A DNA stretch of 64,000 nucleotides, from positions 1,853,699-1,917,698 of the forward strand of contig NW_008705566.1 in NCBI RefSeq assembly GCF_000186865.1, given 5' to 3'. Below, piece after piece: positions 9,453-17,915 of this stretch (the stretch's first letter is position 1; every line of letters begins with the position of its first letter). The position numbers and the translations under genes are program-made. Source of the stretch: Aureococcus anophagefferens. Lineage: Eukaryota; Sar; Pelagophyceae; Pelagomonadales; Pelagomonadaceae. The notes under the pieces were generated by a model. The model saw nothing but the letters and a program-made list of their open reading frames with translations. It had not been told where the DNA came from and searched no databases.

Positions 9453-9818
9453 GATCGACTCGCTGCGACGGCGGCCCGAGTGACAGAGCAGCCGCGATCA
9501 CGAGCGCTGCGGCCACTCGGCCTGAAGCCAAAATCGGCGCCGCCCGCCGGGGGGAAAGAGCGATGGTATTCGTCGAGAGGGCTGGGGAAGCGACACGTCT
9601 CTCTCCGGCGGAACTTTGAGAAGCGAGATGGTCGCTGGAGGAGGCGATGGCGTCGCCCGGTGCGCTCACGGAGGCGTCGCATGACCCGGGGCCCGCGGCG
9701 CGGTGCCGTGGCCTTGGCTGCGGCGGCCTCCGCGACGCCCTCGTCTTGCCCGCGCGCGCCGCCGCCGACGGGCGCAGCCCTCGTTGCCCGTCCGCGCCGC
9801 CAAGACCGAGCACTCACC
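9453..9818. other. Divergent promoter region, no gene seen
   Basis: This is 366 bp between the divergent starts of the UBM protein and MAD1. Open frames here are Arg/Ala-rich composition shadows. No RNA gene or repeat was recognised. Confidence 0.5.
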
Positions 9819-11626
9819 ATGTCCCGGCGGAGCAAGCGCTTCCGCGGCGAGGAGCCCGACGTGACGATCCAGCTCGAGCCGGACCTCGGCGCGCTCATCG
9901 AGAGCGTCGACGAGGGCGGCGACGCCGACGACTCCGCGCCCGCGGCGTCGGAGGCGGCGCTCGTGCGCACCCTCGGCTCGCTCAAGGCCGCGCAGGCCGA
10001 GGCGCGCGAGCTCCGGCGGAAGCTCGGCGCCGCGGAGACGTCGCTCGCGGCCGTCGAGCGCGAGCGCGCGCGCCTCGCGAGCGAGAACTCGTCCCTCGTC
10101 GAGATCGACGAGGACGCCGGCGCGCGGTCGCGGAGCGCGGCGGAGGCCGCCGAGGCCGCGCGCCTCGACATCGAGGCGCGCCTCGGCGAGGCGAACCGGA
10201 GCCTCGCCGCGGCCGACGCGCGCGGCGCCGCGGACGCGGACGCGCTCGCGGCCGCGCGGTCCGAGGCCGGGGCCTCCCGGAAGCTCGCGGCCGAGGCCCG
10301 GGCCGCCGCCGCCGCCGCCGAGGCCGAGGCGCGCACCGAGCGCGAGGGCCGCGCGGCCGACGTCGCGCGTCTCGAAGCCGACGCGCGGCGCCTCGCGGCC
10401 GCCGCGAGCAAACCGGCGCCCGAGGCCGCGGCCGCGGCCGAGGCGGCGACGCAGAAGGCGCTCGAGGCGCGCGCGGAGCTCGAGAAGGAGCGCGCGCGGA
10501 ACAAGCAGCTCCACGTCGAGCTCGCGGGCGTCCGCCGCGAGCGCAAGTCCGCCGCGGTGTCCGAGGAGCGGGTCCACGCGCTCGAGCGGCTCCTGGAGAA
10601 GGAGATCCAGAAGCAGAGCGACCACGACGCCGTGCGCGGCGCGCGCGACGCGCTCCTGGGCGAGCGCGCCGAGTGGGCCAAGCGCTTCCGGGCCTTGCTG
10701 GGCGACGACGCCGGCGGCGACGACGCCGCGGTGCCGCGGAAAGCGCTCGACGCCGTCCGCGACGCGCTCGCGACCGCGCGGACCGCGGACGTGTCGCGCC
10801 TCGAGGCCGCCGCGGAGGCGGCGCGGACCCGGGCGGCGCTGGAGGCGGCGACGGCCGCGCGCGGCGCCGCGGAGACGCGCGCGGCCGCGGCCGAGGCGCG
10901 GAACGCGGACCTCGAGGCCGGCGCGCTCGCGTGGCGGGCCGCTCGCGCGCTGACGCGCCGCGAGCACGCGAGCCTGAAGGAGCTCGTGGCGACCTACGGC
11001 GANGAGGGCGACGTGACGCGGCGCTCCGGGCGCGGGTCGGCGAGCTGGAGGCGACCCTCGCGGACGCGGCGCGCGCGCTCGAGGCCGCGGCCGCCGCGGC
11101 CGCCGCGGCGCCGCGGCGCGCCGCGGCCGCGGCCGCGGAGCCGGCCGCGGCCGCGGACGACGCGGGCGAGTTCCGCGTGCTCCACCTCGTCGACAACCCG
11201 GCGGCCGCCGCCGCCGCGGCCCACGCGCTCAAGAAGAAGGCCGCCGAGGAGGCCCGGGCTAAGGCCGACGAGCCCAAGAACGTCGTCGACGGCGCCAAGC
11301 TCCACGCGCGGCTCAAGGAGCGGTTCCGCGAGCACCTCAGCTGGTTCCGCGAGGCCGTCTACCTGCTGACGGGCTTCAAGGTCGACATGTCGGCGCTCGG
11401 CGAGGACAACCCCCAGGTCCGCCTCCGCTCCATCTTCGCGGAGGACGAGGACGACGCGCTCCTCTTCGCCTGGGGCGACGACGGCGTCCAGCTCCTCGCG
11501 ACGCCCTTCACGGACCGCCTCGACGAGCGCCTCTTCGCGTCCCTCAAGTTCTGCAACTCCGTCCCCGCCTTCCTCGCCAACGTCCAGCTCGACCTCTTCG
11601 AGAAGCAGACCCTCTGCCCCGGCTAG
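9819..11626 (+). CDS. MAD1: MAD1-like spindle checkpoint protein (frame broken at an N)
   Basis: The start is MSRRSKRFRGEEPDVTIQLE at 9819. A long Ala/Arg/Glu coiled coil of about 400 residues is followed by a globular C-terminus containing WFREAVYLLTGFKVDMSALG, LRSIFAEDEDDALLF, VQLLATPF and SVPAFLANVQLDLF. This closely follows the C-terminal fold of Mad1, which places Mad1-Mad2 at unattached kinetochores. The frame changes at the single N at 11003: the upstream frame gives ELVATYG and the downstream frame gives DAALRARVGELEATLAD. A one-base sequence error, rather than an intron, is the simplest explanation. Total length is about 600 residues, slightly short for Mad1. I did not find a clear Mad2-interaction motif. 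Confidence 0.85.
11003..11003. other. Single ambiguous base causing a frameshift
   Basis: One N lies in the coiled coil of MAD1. The upstream and downstream coding frames disagree exactly here, so the base count at this site is probably wrong. Confidence 0.9.
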
Positions 11627-11680
11627 TAGGGGCCTAATATGCCTTCACCTTGAACTCGCTGCCCCGAGAGCCGCAACACG

Positions 11681-12118
11681 ATGCTGAGCCCAAACGAAAT
11701 GCTGCGATGGCTCGTCGCCGCGGTCGGCCTCGCGGGCGCCGCGACGATGACGGAGGACGAGCGCTGCCAGGCCTGCCTGCGCCTCGTGCACGACCTGCAT
11801 CCCGCGCTGAAGACGCACGTGGAAAATCGGGCGACGATCCCCCGGGGCTACTGGACGCACGTCGTGGAACGCGTCTGCGCGCCGGGCACGCCCTGCGAGG
11901 GCGCCTTCCTGCTGCCCTACGGCGAGCACATCGCGCTGGAGCTCGCGGACCTCTTCGAGGCCGCCGACGGCGACCCGGACGACTCGAGCGTCAAGGAGCC
12001 GAACGCGCTCTTCTCCGCGGTCTGCGCGCCGGACTCGGTCACGTCCGCGTGCCGGCGGCGGCCCGCGTCCGAGGGGTACGCGCCCTCGGCGCCCGACGAC
12101 GACGACGATAATTTGTGA
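11681..12118 (+). CDS. Small secreted cysteine protein
   Basis: The protein has 145 residues. A second ATG at 11699 gives a cleaner signal peptide (MLRWLVAAVGLAGAATMTED), so either start is possible. The mature protein has six Cys, including CQAC near its start and a VCAPGTPC pair, and ends in a run of Asp before NL. The spacing (CxxC near the N-terminus, then paired Cys after a helix) recalls saposin-like or canopy-type ER proteins, but the match is too weak to name. It begins only 54 bp after the MAD1 stop. Confidence 0.65.
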   Translation: MLSPNEMLRWLVAAVGLAGAATMTEDERCQACLRLVHDLHPALKTHVENRATIPRGYWTHVVERVCAPGTPCEGAFLLPYGEHIALELADLFEAADGDPDDSSVKEPNALFSAVCAPDSVTSACRRRPASEGYAPSAPDDDDDNL

Positions 12119-12148
12119 GGTCCTTAGAGCGGGGGCGCCGAACGCGCC

Positions 12149-13768
12149 TCAGACGACGCCGAGGAGCAGCGCGCAGGCCTCGCCGCACTTGAAGCTGCCG
12201 TGGTCGCAGGTCGACTCCTTGGCCTTGCGGCCGTCGGCGCACTGGCAGTAGCCCGACGCGCCGGCAGGGACGGCGGCGTCGCAGGCCAGGTCCGCGCCGT
12301 CCTCGCGCGGGCCGCTCGGGACGCAGCCGCCCGTCTGCTTCCAGCCCTCGCAGACGCCCGCGGCGCCCGCGGCGGCGGCGGCGCACATGTCGGCGCAGGT
12401 GAAGGCCTCGTGCTGGCAGTCCGAGGGCGCCGCGCGCGCCCCGCCGGCGCACTCGCAGTAGCCCGACGCGCCCGCGGGCACCTCGTCGCCGCAGCGGCGG
12501 TCCGCGTCGCTCTCGCGCGGGCCCTCGGGCGTGCACCCGCCCGTCTGGCGCCAGCCGACGCAGGTGGCCGCGCCCTCCTTGGCCGCGGCCATGGCGGCCG
12601 CGAAGGGCGACGCCGCGGCCTCCGCGGCGGCCGCGGCCTCCGCGGCGGCCGCGGCCTCGGCCTCGACGCGCGCGGCCTCCTCCTCGGCGGCCTTCGCGGC
12701 CGCGGCCTCGGCCTCAACGCGCGCGGTCTCCTCCTCCTCGGCGGCCTTCGCGGCCGCGGCCTCGGCCTCGGCGGCCTTCGCGGCCGCGGCCTCGGCCTCG
12801 GCGGCCTTCGCGGCCTCCTCGACGCGCGCCGCTTCCGCCGCCGCCTCCTCTTCGGCGTTCGCCAGCGCGGCGTCGACGTCCTCGCTGGCGATCTCGGGCG
12901 CGTCCGCCTCGGGTTCCGGCTCGGCGGCCGCCTCGGGTTCGGGTTCGGGTTCGGGTTCGGCCTCGGCCGCGGCCTCCGGCTCCGGCTCCGCCGCCGCGGC
13001 CGCCGCCTCCGCCTCCGCCGCGGCGGCCGCCTCGGCCTCGACGCGCGCCGCTTCCGCCGCCTGCGCCTCGGCTTCGACGCGCGCCGCTTCCGCCGCTTGC
13101 GCCTCGGCTTCCAAGCGCGCCGCCTCCGCCTCGGCCTCCAAGCGCGCCGCCTCCTCTTTCTCGGCTTCCGCGCGCGCGGCCGCCTCCGCCGCGGCCTCGG
13201 CCGCGGCGACCTCGGCCTCGACGCGCGCCTGCTCCTCGGCGAGGGCCGCCGCCGCGGTCTCGTCGCGCTGGGCCTGGAGGAGCGCGAGGCGCGTCGCCTC
13301 GGCCTTGGCCTCGGCCCGGGCCGCGTCCTCCTCGTTCCTCTCCTCGACGGACGTGAGGCGCACGGTGGCCTCGCCCGTCGGCGACGGGTTGCCCATGCTC
13401 ACGGGCGGCATGATGAGGGCCCCCGACTCGCTCTTGTCGAATCGCCCGAACGCCACGGACTTGGTGAACGCGAGCTCCTCGTCGGAGATCTGGCCCTTGT
13501 CGTGGAGCACGCCCATCGCGCTCAGCGACGACACGAGCGGGTTGAGCACCGTGGCCTCGTGGACGGCGTGGGCGAAGGTGACGTCGTTGAGCGTGCCGCG
13601 CTCCTTCATGGCCTCGAGCTCCTTGAGCTGCAGCGCGACGCCCTGGAGCCCGGCGCCGGCGGCGACGGGCGCGTCGACGCCGAGGGCCGCGGTCTGGAGC
13701 ACGACGCCCGTGGCGTCGCCGCGCGCGCCGGCCGCGAGCGCGCCGGCGGCGACGAGGACGCGGAGCAT
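12149..13768 (-). CDS. Secreted protein with Ala/Glu coiled coil and two Cys-rich repeats
   Basis: The protein has 539 residues. The signal peptide is MLRVLVAAGALAAGARGD. Residues about 30-150 form a folded-looking region with SISDEEL-like and GRFDKSESGAL segments. Next comes a coiled coil of about 250 residues made from EAEAARxEAEAQAAEAARV repeats, broken by a Pro-Glu run. The C-terminus carries two tandem copies of a domain of about 58 residues: C-x-GW-x-QTGGC-x-P-x-GPRE-(x)-D-x(2)-C-x(4)-PAGASGYC-x-C ... C-x-H-x(2)-F-x-C-x(3)-C. I recall this WxxTGGCxPxGxRE type of Cys domain from stramenopile secretory proteins, but cannot name an official family. Probably extracellular or ER-luminal. Confidence 0.82.
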   Translation of the reverse strand: MLRVLVAAGALAAGARGDATGVVLQTAALGVDAPVAAGAGLQGVALQLKELEAMKERGTLNDVTFAHAVHEATVLNPLVSSLSAMGVLHDKGQISDEELAFTKSVAFGRFDKSESGALIMPPVSMGNPSPTGEATVRLTSVEERNEEDAARAEAKAEATRLALLQAQRDETAAAALAEEQARVEAEVAAAEAAAEAAARAEAEKEEAARLEAEAEAARLEAEAQAAEAARVEAEAQAAEAARVEAEAAAAAEAEAAAAAAEPEPEAAAEAEPEPEPEPEAAAEPEPEADAPEIASEDVDAALANAEEEAAAEAARVEEAAKAAEAEAAAAKAAEAEAAAAKAAEEEETARVEAEAAAAKAAEEEAARVEAEAAAAAEAAAAAEAAASPFAAAMAAAKEGAATCVGWRQTGGCTPEGPRESDADRRCGDEVPAGASGYCECAGGARAAPSDCQHEAFTCADMCAAAAAGAAGVCEGWKQTGGCVPSGPREDGADLACDAAVPAGASGYCQCADGRKAKESTCDHGSFKCGEACALLLGVV

Positions 13769-13972
13769 GGGTTCCTTGCCGACGACGAGGGCTGCGACGA
13801 CCGGTGACGAGGAACGGGGCTGCCCACGAAACGCGGCTCTATGGCGTTTCGTGCCGCTGCGTTGCGCGTTCCGTTGTGAGCGGGTCGGAGGTGCGCAGCT
13901 CGATGCCTCTCGTTGACGCTGTCACGCAGCTCGACGTGACGAGGTGTTGCTCAGCGCGGCTGCAGGAAGACC

Positions 13973-14419
13973 ATGTCGCAGGTGCGCTTTCTCGCCGCTG
14001 TTGCACGTTTGACGCGCGCGCCGCAGGAGGACTTCGACGCCAAGGTCGCGTTCGTCAAGTCGTGGACCTACGGCGGCTCCAAAGTCACCAACGACGAGAA
14101 GCTCACGTGCTACGGCCTCTACAAGCGCGTCGCCCCGGCGCCGCAACGCGCGCGGCCGCGCGCCGACGCGCGCGGCGCAGGCAGGTGACCGTCGGCGACA
14201 TCACGGACGCGCAGCCCTGGGCCGTCCAAATAGCGCGGCCGCGGCGTCCCGATCGCCGCCGCGCGCGCCCGCCGCCGCGACGCGCCGCCGCCGCCGCAGG
14301 AGGCGCGGGCAAAGTGGAACGCCTGGAACTCGCGCAAGGGCATGTCGAAGGAGGAGGCCATCAGCACCTACATCGCCGAGGTCGACGCGCAGCACGCCAA
14401 GTACGGCGACGGGCCCTAG
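13973..14419 (+). CDS. Acyl-CoA-binding protein, four exons
   Basis: Exons are 13973-13981, 14027-14124, 14181-14232 and 14300-14419. Spliced, they give a 92-residue protein with the classic ACBP layout: MSQEDFDAKVAFVKSW, LTCYGLYKQVTVGDI, PWAVQIEARAKWNAW, SKEEAISTYIAEV. The conserved Tyr of YKQ and the Lys of the KW helix, which contact the acyl-CoA, are present. Intron 1 (45 nt) is GT-AG; introns 2 (56 nt) and 3 (67 nt) use GC donors (AA|GCGCGT and ATA|GCGCGG). The GC choices are forced. They alone give YKQ-TVGD and the family's seven-residue spacing between the loop Pro and the (K/R)AKW motif. The protein carries medium/long-chain acyl-CoA esters in the cytosol. It is divergent to the secreted Cys-repeat gene. 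Confidence 0.88.
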
Positions 14420-14704
14420 GCGGCTTTTGGGATTGCGGTACTGGTGTAAGAGTCCCGGACGTCGTAGTTTGGATCCGTTCGTCTTACTCGCCGAGAGGCT
14501 TCAGGTGCTGGGGGGTTGCAGATTGGGAGCGTACTTGGAGATTTGTACGGCGCCCGGACTTTTTTTGCCACAGGCTTGGCACTGGTGGCACCTTGCAAAT
14601 CCTCGCCCTCGACGCGGCGGTTTTGCTCCGCGCGAACGCGTGCGAAGCCAAATCCTCGGCCAAGACGCGACGCCACGCTCGCCGTCGACGCCCTCGTGTG
14701 AAAG

Positions 14705-15379
14705 ATGTTCGGTCTCCCCGCCCTCAACGCCTTCTGGCTCTGCTTTGGCGCCATCTTCATCCCGATGAACCTCTCGGCCGCGGGAGATTGCCGAGGGTCG
14801 CTCGAGAGTTTCGTCGGCATCGAGCGCGACTGCGAGGGAGCCGAGGCCGGCATGACGAAGATCATGGACTGGCTCCTCGTCGGGTGGCTCGCGACGATCA
14901 TGGTCCTCGCGCTCCAGCCGCGCGTCTTCGTTCGCGCGGACAAGTCGTTCGACGCCGTCGCGACGCTGGGCGCGCTGAATTGTTGGACCATGCGCGTTGC
15001 GTTGGTCCTTTACACCCTGATATCGTTGATCATATGCCTCGAGGCGACGCTGACGCCCGTCGCCGAAGCGGACGGCGACGTCTTCGCGCCGATGGCGACG
15101 GTCGCTTTCTTCTACGTCCTGCCTCTCTGCGTCGCGTGGCCCCTCGCCATCTTCAAGCACACGGAGCCCGTCACGGAATCCCGGCTCTTCGAGAACCGGG
15201 CCCTGGCGCCGTCCGGGCCCGTGACGACGGCCGCCGCGCTCCACGCGGAGAAGTTCGCGAACGCGGACCTGCGGACGGCCATCCAGGCGCTCGAGGAGGA
15301 GAACGAGCGCCTCCGCGAGTACATGGAATACCCCGGCCGCCGCTCCAGCCTCACGAGCCTGCCGTCTACTCCTAGATGA
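14705..15379 (+). CDS. Four-TM membrane protein, unknown
   Basis: The protein has 224 residues starting MFGLPALNAFWLCFGAIFIP. About four hydrophobic segments are visible (residues near 5-25, 52-70, 95-115 and 130-155). A cytosolic tail of about 55 residues follows, with a short coiled coil (LRTAIQALEEENERLREYME) and a Ser/Arg-rich end. Cys near 28 and 42 lie in the first loop. No family was recognised. The last 77 bp are duplicated in tandem just after the stop. Two long unrelated frames overlap on the other strand and are not believed. Confidence 0.72.
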   Translation: MFGLPALNAFWLCFGAIFIPMNLSAAGDCRGSLESFVGIERDCEGAEAGMTKIMDWLLVGWLATIMVLALQPRVFVRADKSFDAVATLGALNCWTMRVALVLYTLISLIICLEATLTPVAEADGDVFAPMATVAFFYVLPLCVAWPLAIFKHTEPVTESRLFENRALAPSGPVTTAAALHAEKFANADLRTAIQALEEENERLREYMEYPGRRSSLTSLPSTPR

Positions 15380-15456
15380 ACGAGCGCCTCCGCGAGTACA
15401 TGGACGGCCACGGCCGCCGCTCCAGCCTCAGGCTCACGAGCCTGCCGTCCTACTAG
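15302..15456 (+). repeat. Tandem duplication of the 3' end of the membrane-protein gene
   Basis: The segment from about 15302, coding NERLREYMEYPGRRSSLTSLPS, recurs from 15379 to 15456 as NERLREYMDGHGRRSSLRLTSLPSY followed by its own stop. The second copy begins in an ATGA overlap with the stop codon of the first. The copies differ by a few substitutions and a 6-bp insertion. The second copy is in a different frame from the gene and is probably untranslated as it stands. Confidence 0.85.
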
Positions 15457-15532
15457 TACTCCGAGATGTTCAGCTAAGAGTAGATGCCCCCTGCCTACGG
15501 AAACGAAACAGCGACGCGTCTTACGCCCGCGC

Positions 15533-16657
15533 CTATGCGTCCGCCGGCGCGTCGTCGCCCGGCTCGGGCGCGGCCGGGTCCGCGGGCTCCGCGGCGTCGT
15601 CCGCCGGCGGCGCGTCGCCGTCGGGTGCGGCCTCGGCCTCGGGCTCGTCGGCGGGCTCGGGCTCGGGCTCGGGTTCCGGCTCGCGCATCTTGGCCTGGTC
15701 GACGCAGTACTGGAGCAGGTCGTCGACGAGCTTCGCGCCGAGGTCCGCGCCCCCGAGCTCCTCGTCGACGCGCGCGTAGAGCCAGGGGAGCGTCGTCGCC
15801 TTGATCTCGTGGAGCACGGGCTCGACCCAGGAGCCGCGGTCCTCGAAGTGGCGGTAGGCGCCCTCGAAGATCTCCGGCAGGAGCTGGTCGACGAGGCGCG
15901 AGCTCGCGACCTTGCGCGCGAGCGTCTGCTCCTCGACGAGGGCGGCCCGCGCCGACTCGAAGTCGCCGAGCTTGGCCTTCTCCCGGTCCACCTCGGCCTG
16001 CTCCATGGCCTCGACGCGCGCCTTCTCCGCGGCCTGCCGCGCGAGCTTGTCGGACATGTCGTCGGCGATGGCCGCGAGCTCCTCCTCCTGCTCGACCTCG
16101 AGCATGGCCTGCTCCAGGGTCTTGGACACGAGGACGGCGAGGAGGGGCTGGACCTCGTTGTTGAAGACGAAGGGCTGGTCGTCCTCCATGGACGTGGACG
16201 CGTCGACGCCCGTCTTCGGCGGAGCAAAGGGCGCGGGCGGCGGCTGCTCGAGGAAGCCGTCGGTCTGCGCCGCCTCCTCGACGGCGCTCGACGCGTATTC
16301 CTTCTCGACGAGGTAGGGCGTCAGGTCCAGGGCCTGCTTCGAGTTGCTCGAGGGCTTCGCGTCGAAGATGGACCGGCCGTCGGCCTTCTTCTTCTTCCGC
16401 CGCGCCTTGCGCGCCGGCGCGCCCCCGGGCGTCGGCGGCACCGTGTCCTCCATGGGCGCGCCGTCGCCGGGGAGCGACCGGTAGAGGCTGTAGGTCGACC
16501 CGCGGACGACGCGCGGGTCGCTCATGATGTTCAGGGGGCCGTCGATGTCGTTCAACAGCTCCGCCGTCGGCGTGGCCTTCGCCCGCGACGTCGACACGGC
16601 CTTGGGCCGCGACTCGAAGGCCCACGCCCCGCGGGACCCGCCCGTCTGCGCCACCAT
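15533..16657 (-). CDS. RSP3: Radial spoke protein 3 homologue
   Basis: The protein has 374 residues. The N-terminal part contains NIMSDPRVVRGSTYSLYRSL, and the middle has DGFLEQPPPAPFAPPKTGVD followed by FNNEVQPLLAVLVSKTLEQAMLEVEQEEELA. These are signatures of RSPH3/RSP3, including the region that dimerises and binds the regulatory-subunit-like domains of other spoke proteins. A coiled coil and a domain with PWLYARVDEELGG follow, then a disordered Pro-Glu tail. RSP3 anchors radial spokes to doublet microtubules of motile flagella and acts as an A-kinase anchor in green algae. It is shorter than the green algal protein (about 516 residues). It is divergent to the glutathione peroxidase fusion. 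Confidence 0.9.
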   Translation of the reverse strand: MVAQTGGSRGAWAFESRPKAVSTSRAKATPTAELLNDIDGPLNIMSDPRVVRGSTYSLYRSLPGDGAPMEDTVPPTPGGAPARKARRKKKKADGRSIFDAKPSSNSKQALDLTPYLVEKEYASSAVEEAAQTDGFLEQPPPAPFAPPKTGVDASTSMEDDQPFVFNNEVQPLLAVLVSKTLEQAMLEVEQEEELAAIADDMSDKLARQAAEKARVEAMEQAEVDREKAKLGDFESARAALVEEQTLARKVASSRLVDQLLPEIFEGAYRHFEDRGSWVEPVLHEIKATTLPWLYARVDEELGGADLGAKLVDDLLQYCVDQAKMREPEPEPEPEPADEPEAEAAPDGDAPPADDAAEPADPAAPEPGDDAPADA

Positions 16658-16809
16658 GGTGCGGGGCGACGCGGACGAGAGCTTTAGGCAGCGCCCTCGT
16701 TATTCAGGTGCTCCGTATCATTTTTATTGCTCCGTCCTGTCGATGCTGCCCTTCTCTCTCGGGCTGCCGTGCTCGTCGCGCCGCGCGGTGCCCGTCGTCG
16801 CGCCGCGCC

Positions 16810-17841
16810 ATGCCGGCGGCGTTCGGCCACGCCAAGGGCGGCGGCAGCAAGTCCATGAAGCCCGCGCGCGACGTGCCCAAGTTCCAGCAAACGCAGAGCG
16901 CGACGACGCACACGATCATGAACACGATCAACGACGCCTACAAGCTTGAGGCCGCGGCGCACGACGCGAGGAAGCAGGAGCGCTTGCGCACGTACTGGGA
17001 CTTCGAGCTCGTGCCCCTCGGCGGCGGCGCGCCCCTGACGCCGGCGCGGTACCGGCGCCGCGCGCACCTCGTCGTCAACACGGCCAGCCGCTGCGGCTTC
17101 GCGCCGCAGCTCCGCGAGCTGCAGGCCCTCTGGGCGCGCTACCCGGGCCTCGCGGTCCTCGCCTTCCCCTGCGACCAGTTCGGCGGCCAGGAGCCGGGCT
17201 CGGCGGGCGACATCCGCGACGCCTACGACCGCTACGGCGTCGATTTTCCCGTCTTCGAGAAGAGCGACGTCAACGGGCCGCGCGCGCACCCGCTCTTCAC
17301 CTACCTGAAGAAAGCCACCGCGGGGCAGCCCGTGCCGAACAAGGGCCTGCCCCGCGACGAGGTCCAGTGGAACTTCACGAAGTGGCTGATCGTCGACGGC
17401 GAGGTCCTCCGGCGCTACTCCTTCGACGCGAGCCCCAAATCCGTCCTCGCGGACGTCGTCTACACGCTCAAGCTCAAGGAAGTGATCGAAGAGGCGCCGC
17501 CGGCCCGGCCCGTGGAGGTGGAGAAGCCGGAGGCGGTGGACGTTCCGAAGCCGGCGGTCGTGCCGAAGCCGGCGCCGCCGGCGGCCGACGAGCCCGCGGC
17601 CGTCGTGCTGCACCACGCGCGGATGACCGTGAAGCTGCAGCTCACGGCGAAGCTCCGAAGGGACGGCACGGTCGCGCTCCTGAAGAAGCAGTTCGCGAAG
17701 GCGTGGAACAAGGACCCGTCCCGGCCGCCGCTCGCGAGGGACGCGGTCGCCTTCCGGAAAGCCGGAGACGTTCTCGACGCCGCCGCGCCGCTCGCGACGG
17801 CCATCGCCGACGGCGATGTGCTCGAGGCGCTCGTGAGTTAA
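16810..17841 (+). CDS. Glutathione-peroxidase-like protein with C-terminal ubiquitin-like domain
   Basis: The protein has 343 residues. Residues about 65-225 are a glutathione peroxidase fold: HLVVNTASRCGFAPQL with the peroxidatic Cys near 95, AFPCDQFGGQEPGS with a second Cys, and VQWNFTKWLIVDGEVLRRYS. The catalytic residue is Cys, not selenocysteine, as in plant and algal thioredoxin-dependent enzymes. A Pro/Val/Lys linker leads to a C-terminal domain of about 75 residues (MTVKLQLTAKLRRDGTVALL to GDVLEALVS) that reads like a ubiquitin-type beta-grasp. An upstream in-frame ATG at 16708 would add an Arg-rich presequence that could target mitochondria or plastid, so the start is uncertain. The enzyme should reduce lipid or organic hydroperoxides. 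Confidence 0.85.
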   Translation: MPAAFGHAKGGGSKSMKPARDVPKFQQTQSATTHTIMNTINDAYKLEAAAHDARKQERLRTYWDFELVPLGGGAPLTPARYRRRAHLVVNTASRCGFAPQLRELQALWARYPGLAVLAFPCDQFGGQEPGSAGDIRDAYDRYGVDFPVFEKSDVNGPRAHPLFTYLKKATAGQPVPNKGLPRDEVQWNFTKWLIVDGEVLRRYSFDASPKSVLADVVYTLKLKEVIEEAPPARPVEVEKPEAVDVPKPAVVPKPAPPAADEPAAVVLHHARMTVKLQLTAKLRRDGTVALLKKQFAKAWNKDPSRPPLARDAVAFRKAGDVLDAAAPLATAIADGDVLEALVS

Positions 17842-17915
17842 CTCCGATTATTTCTTAAATGTTCAACTCGCCTTCAAGCACGCATTGACAAAGCGAGCTT
17901 GCCACTACTGCCGCA

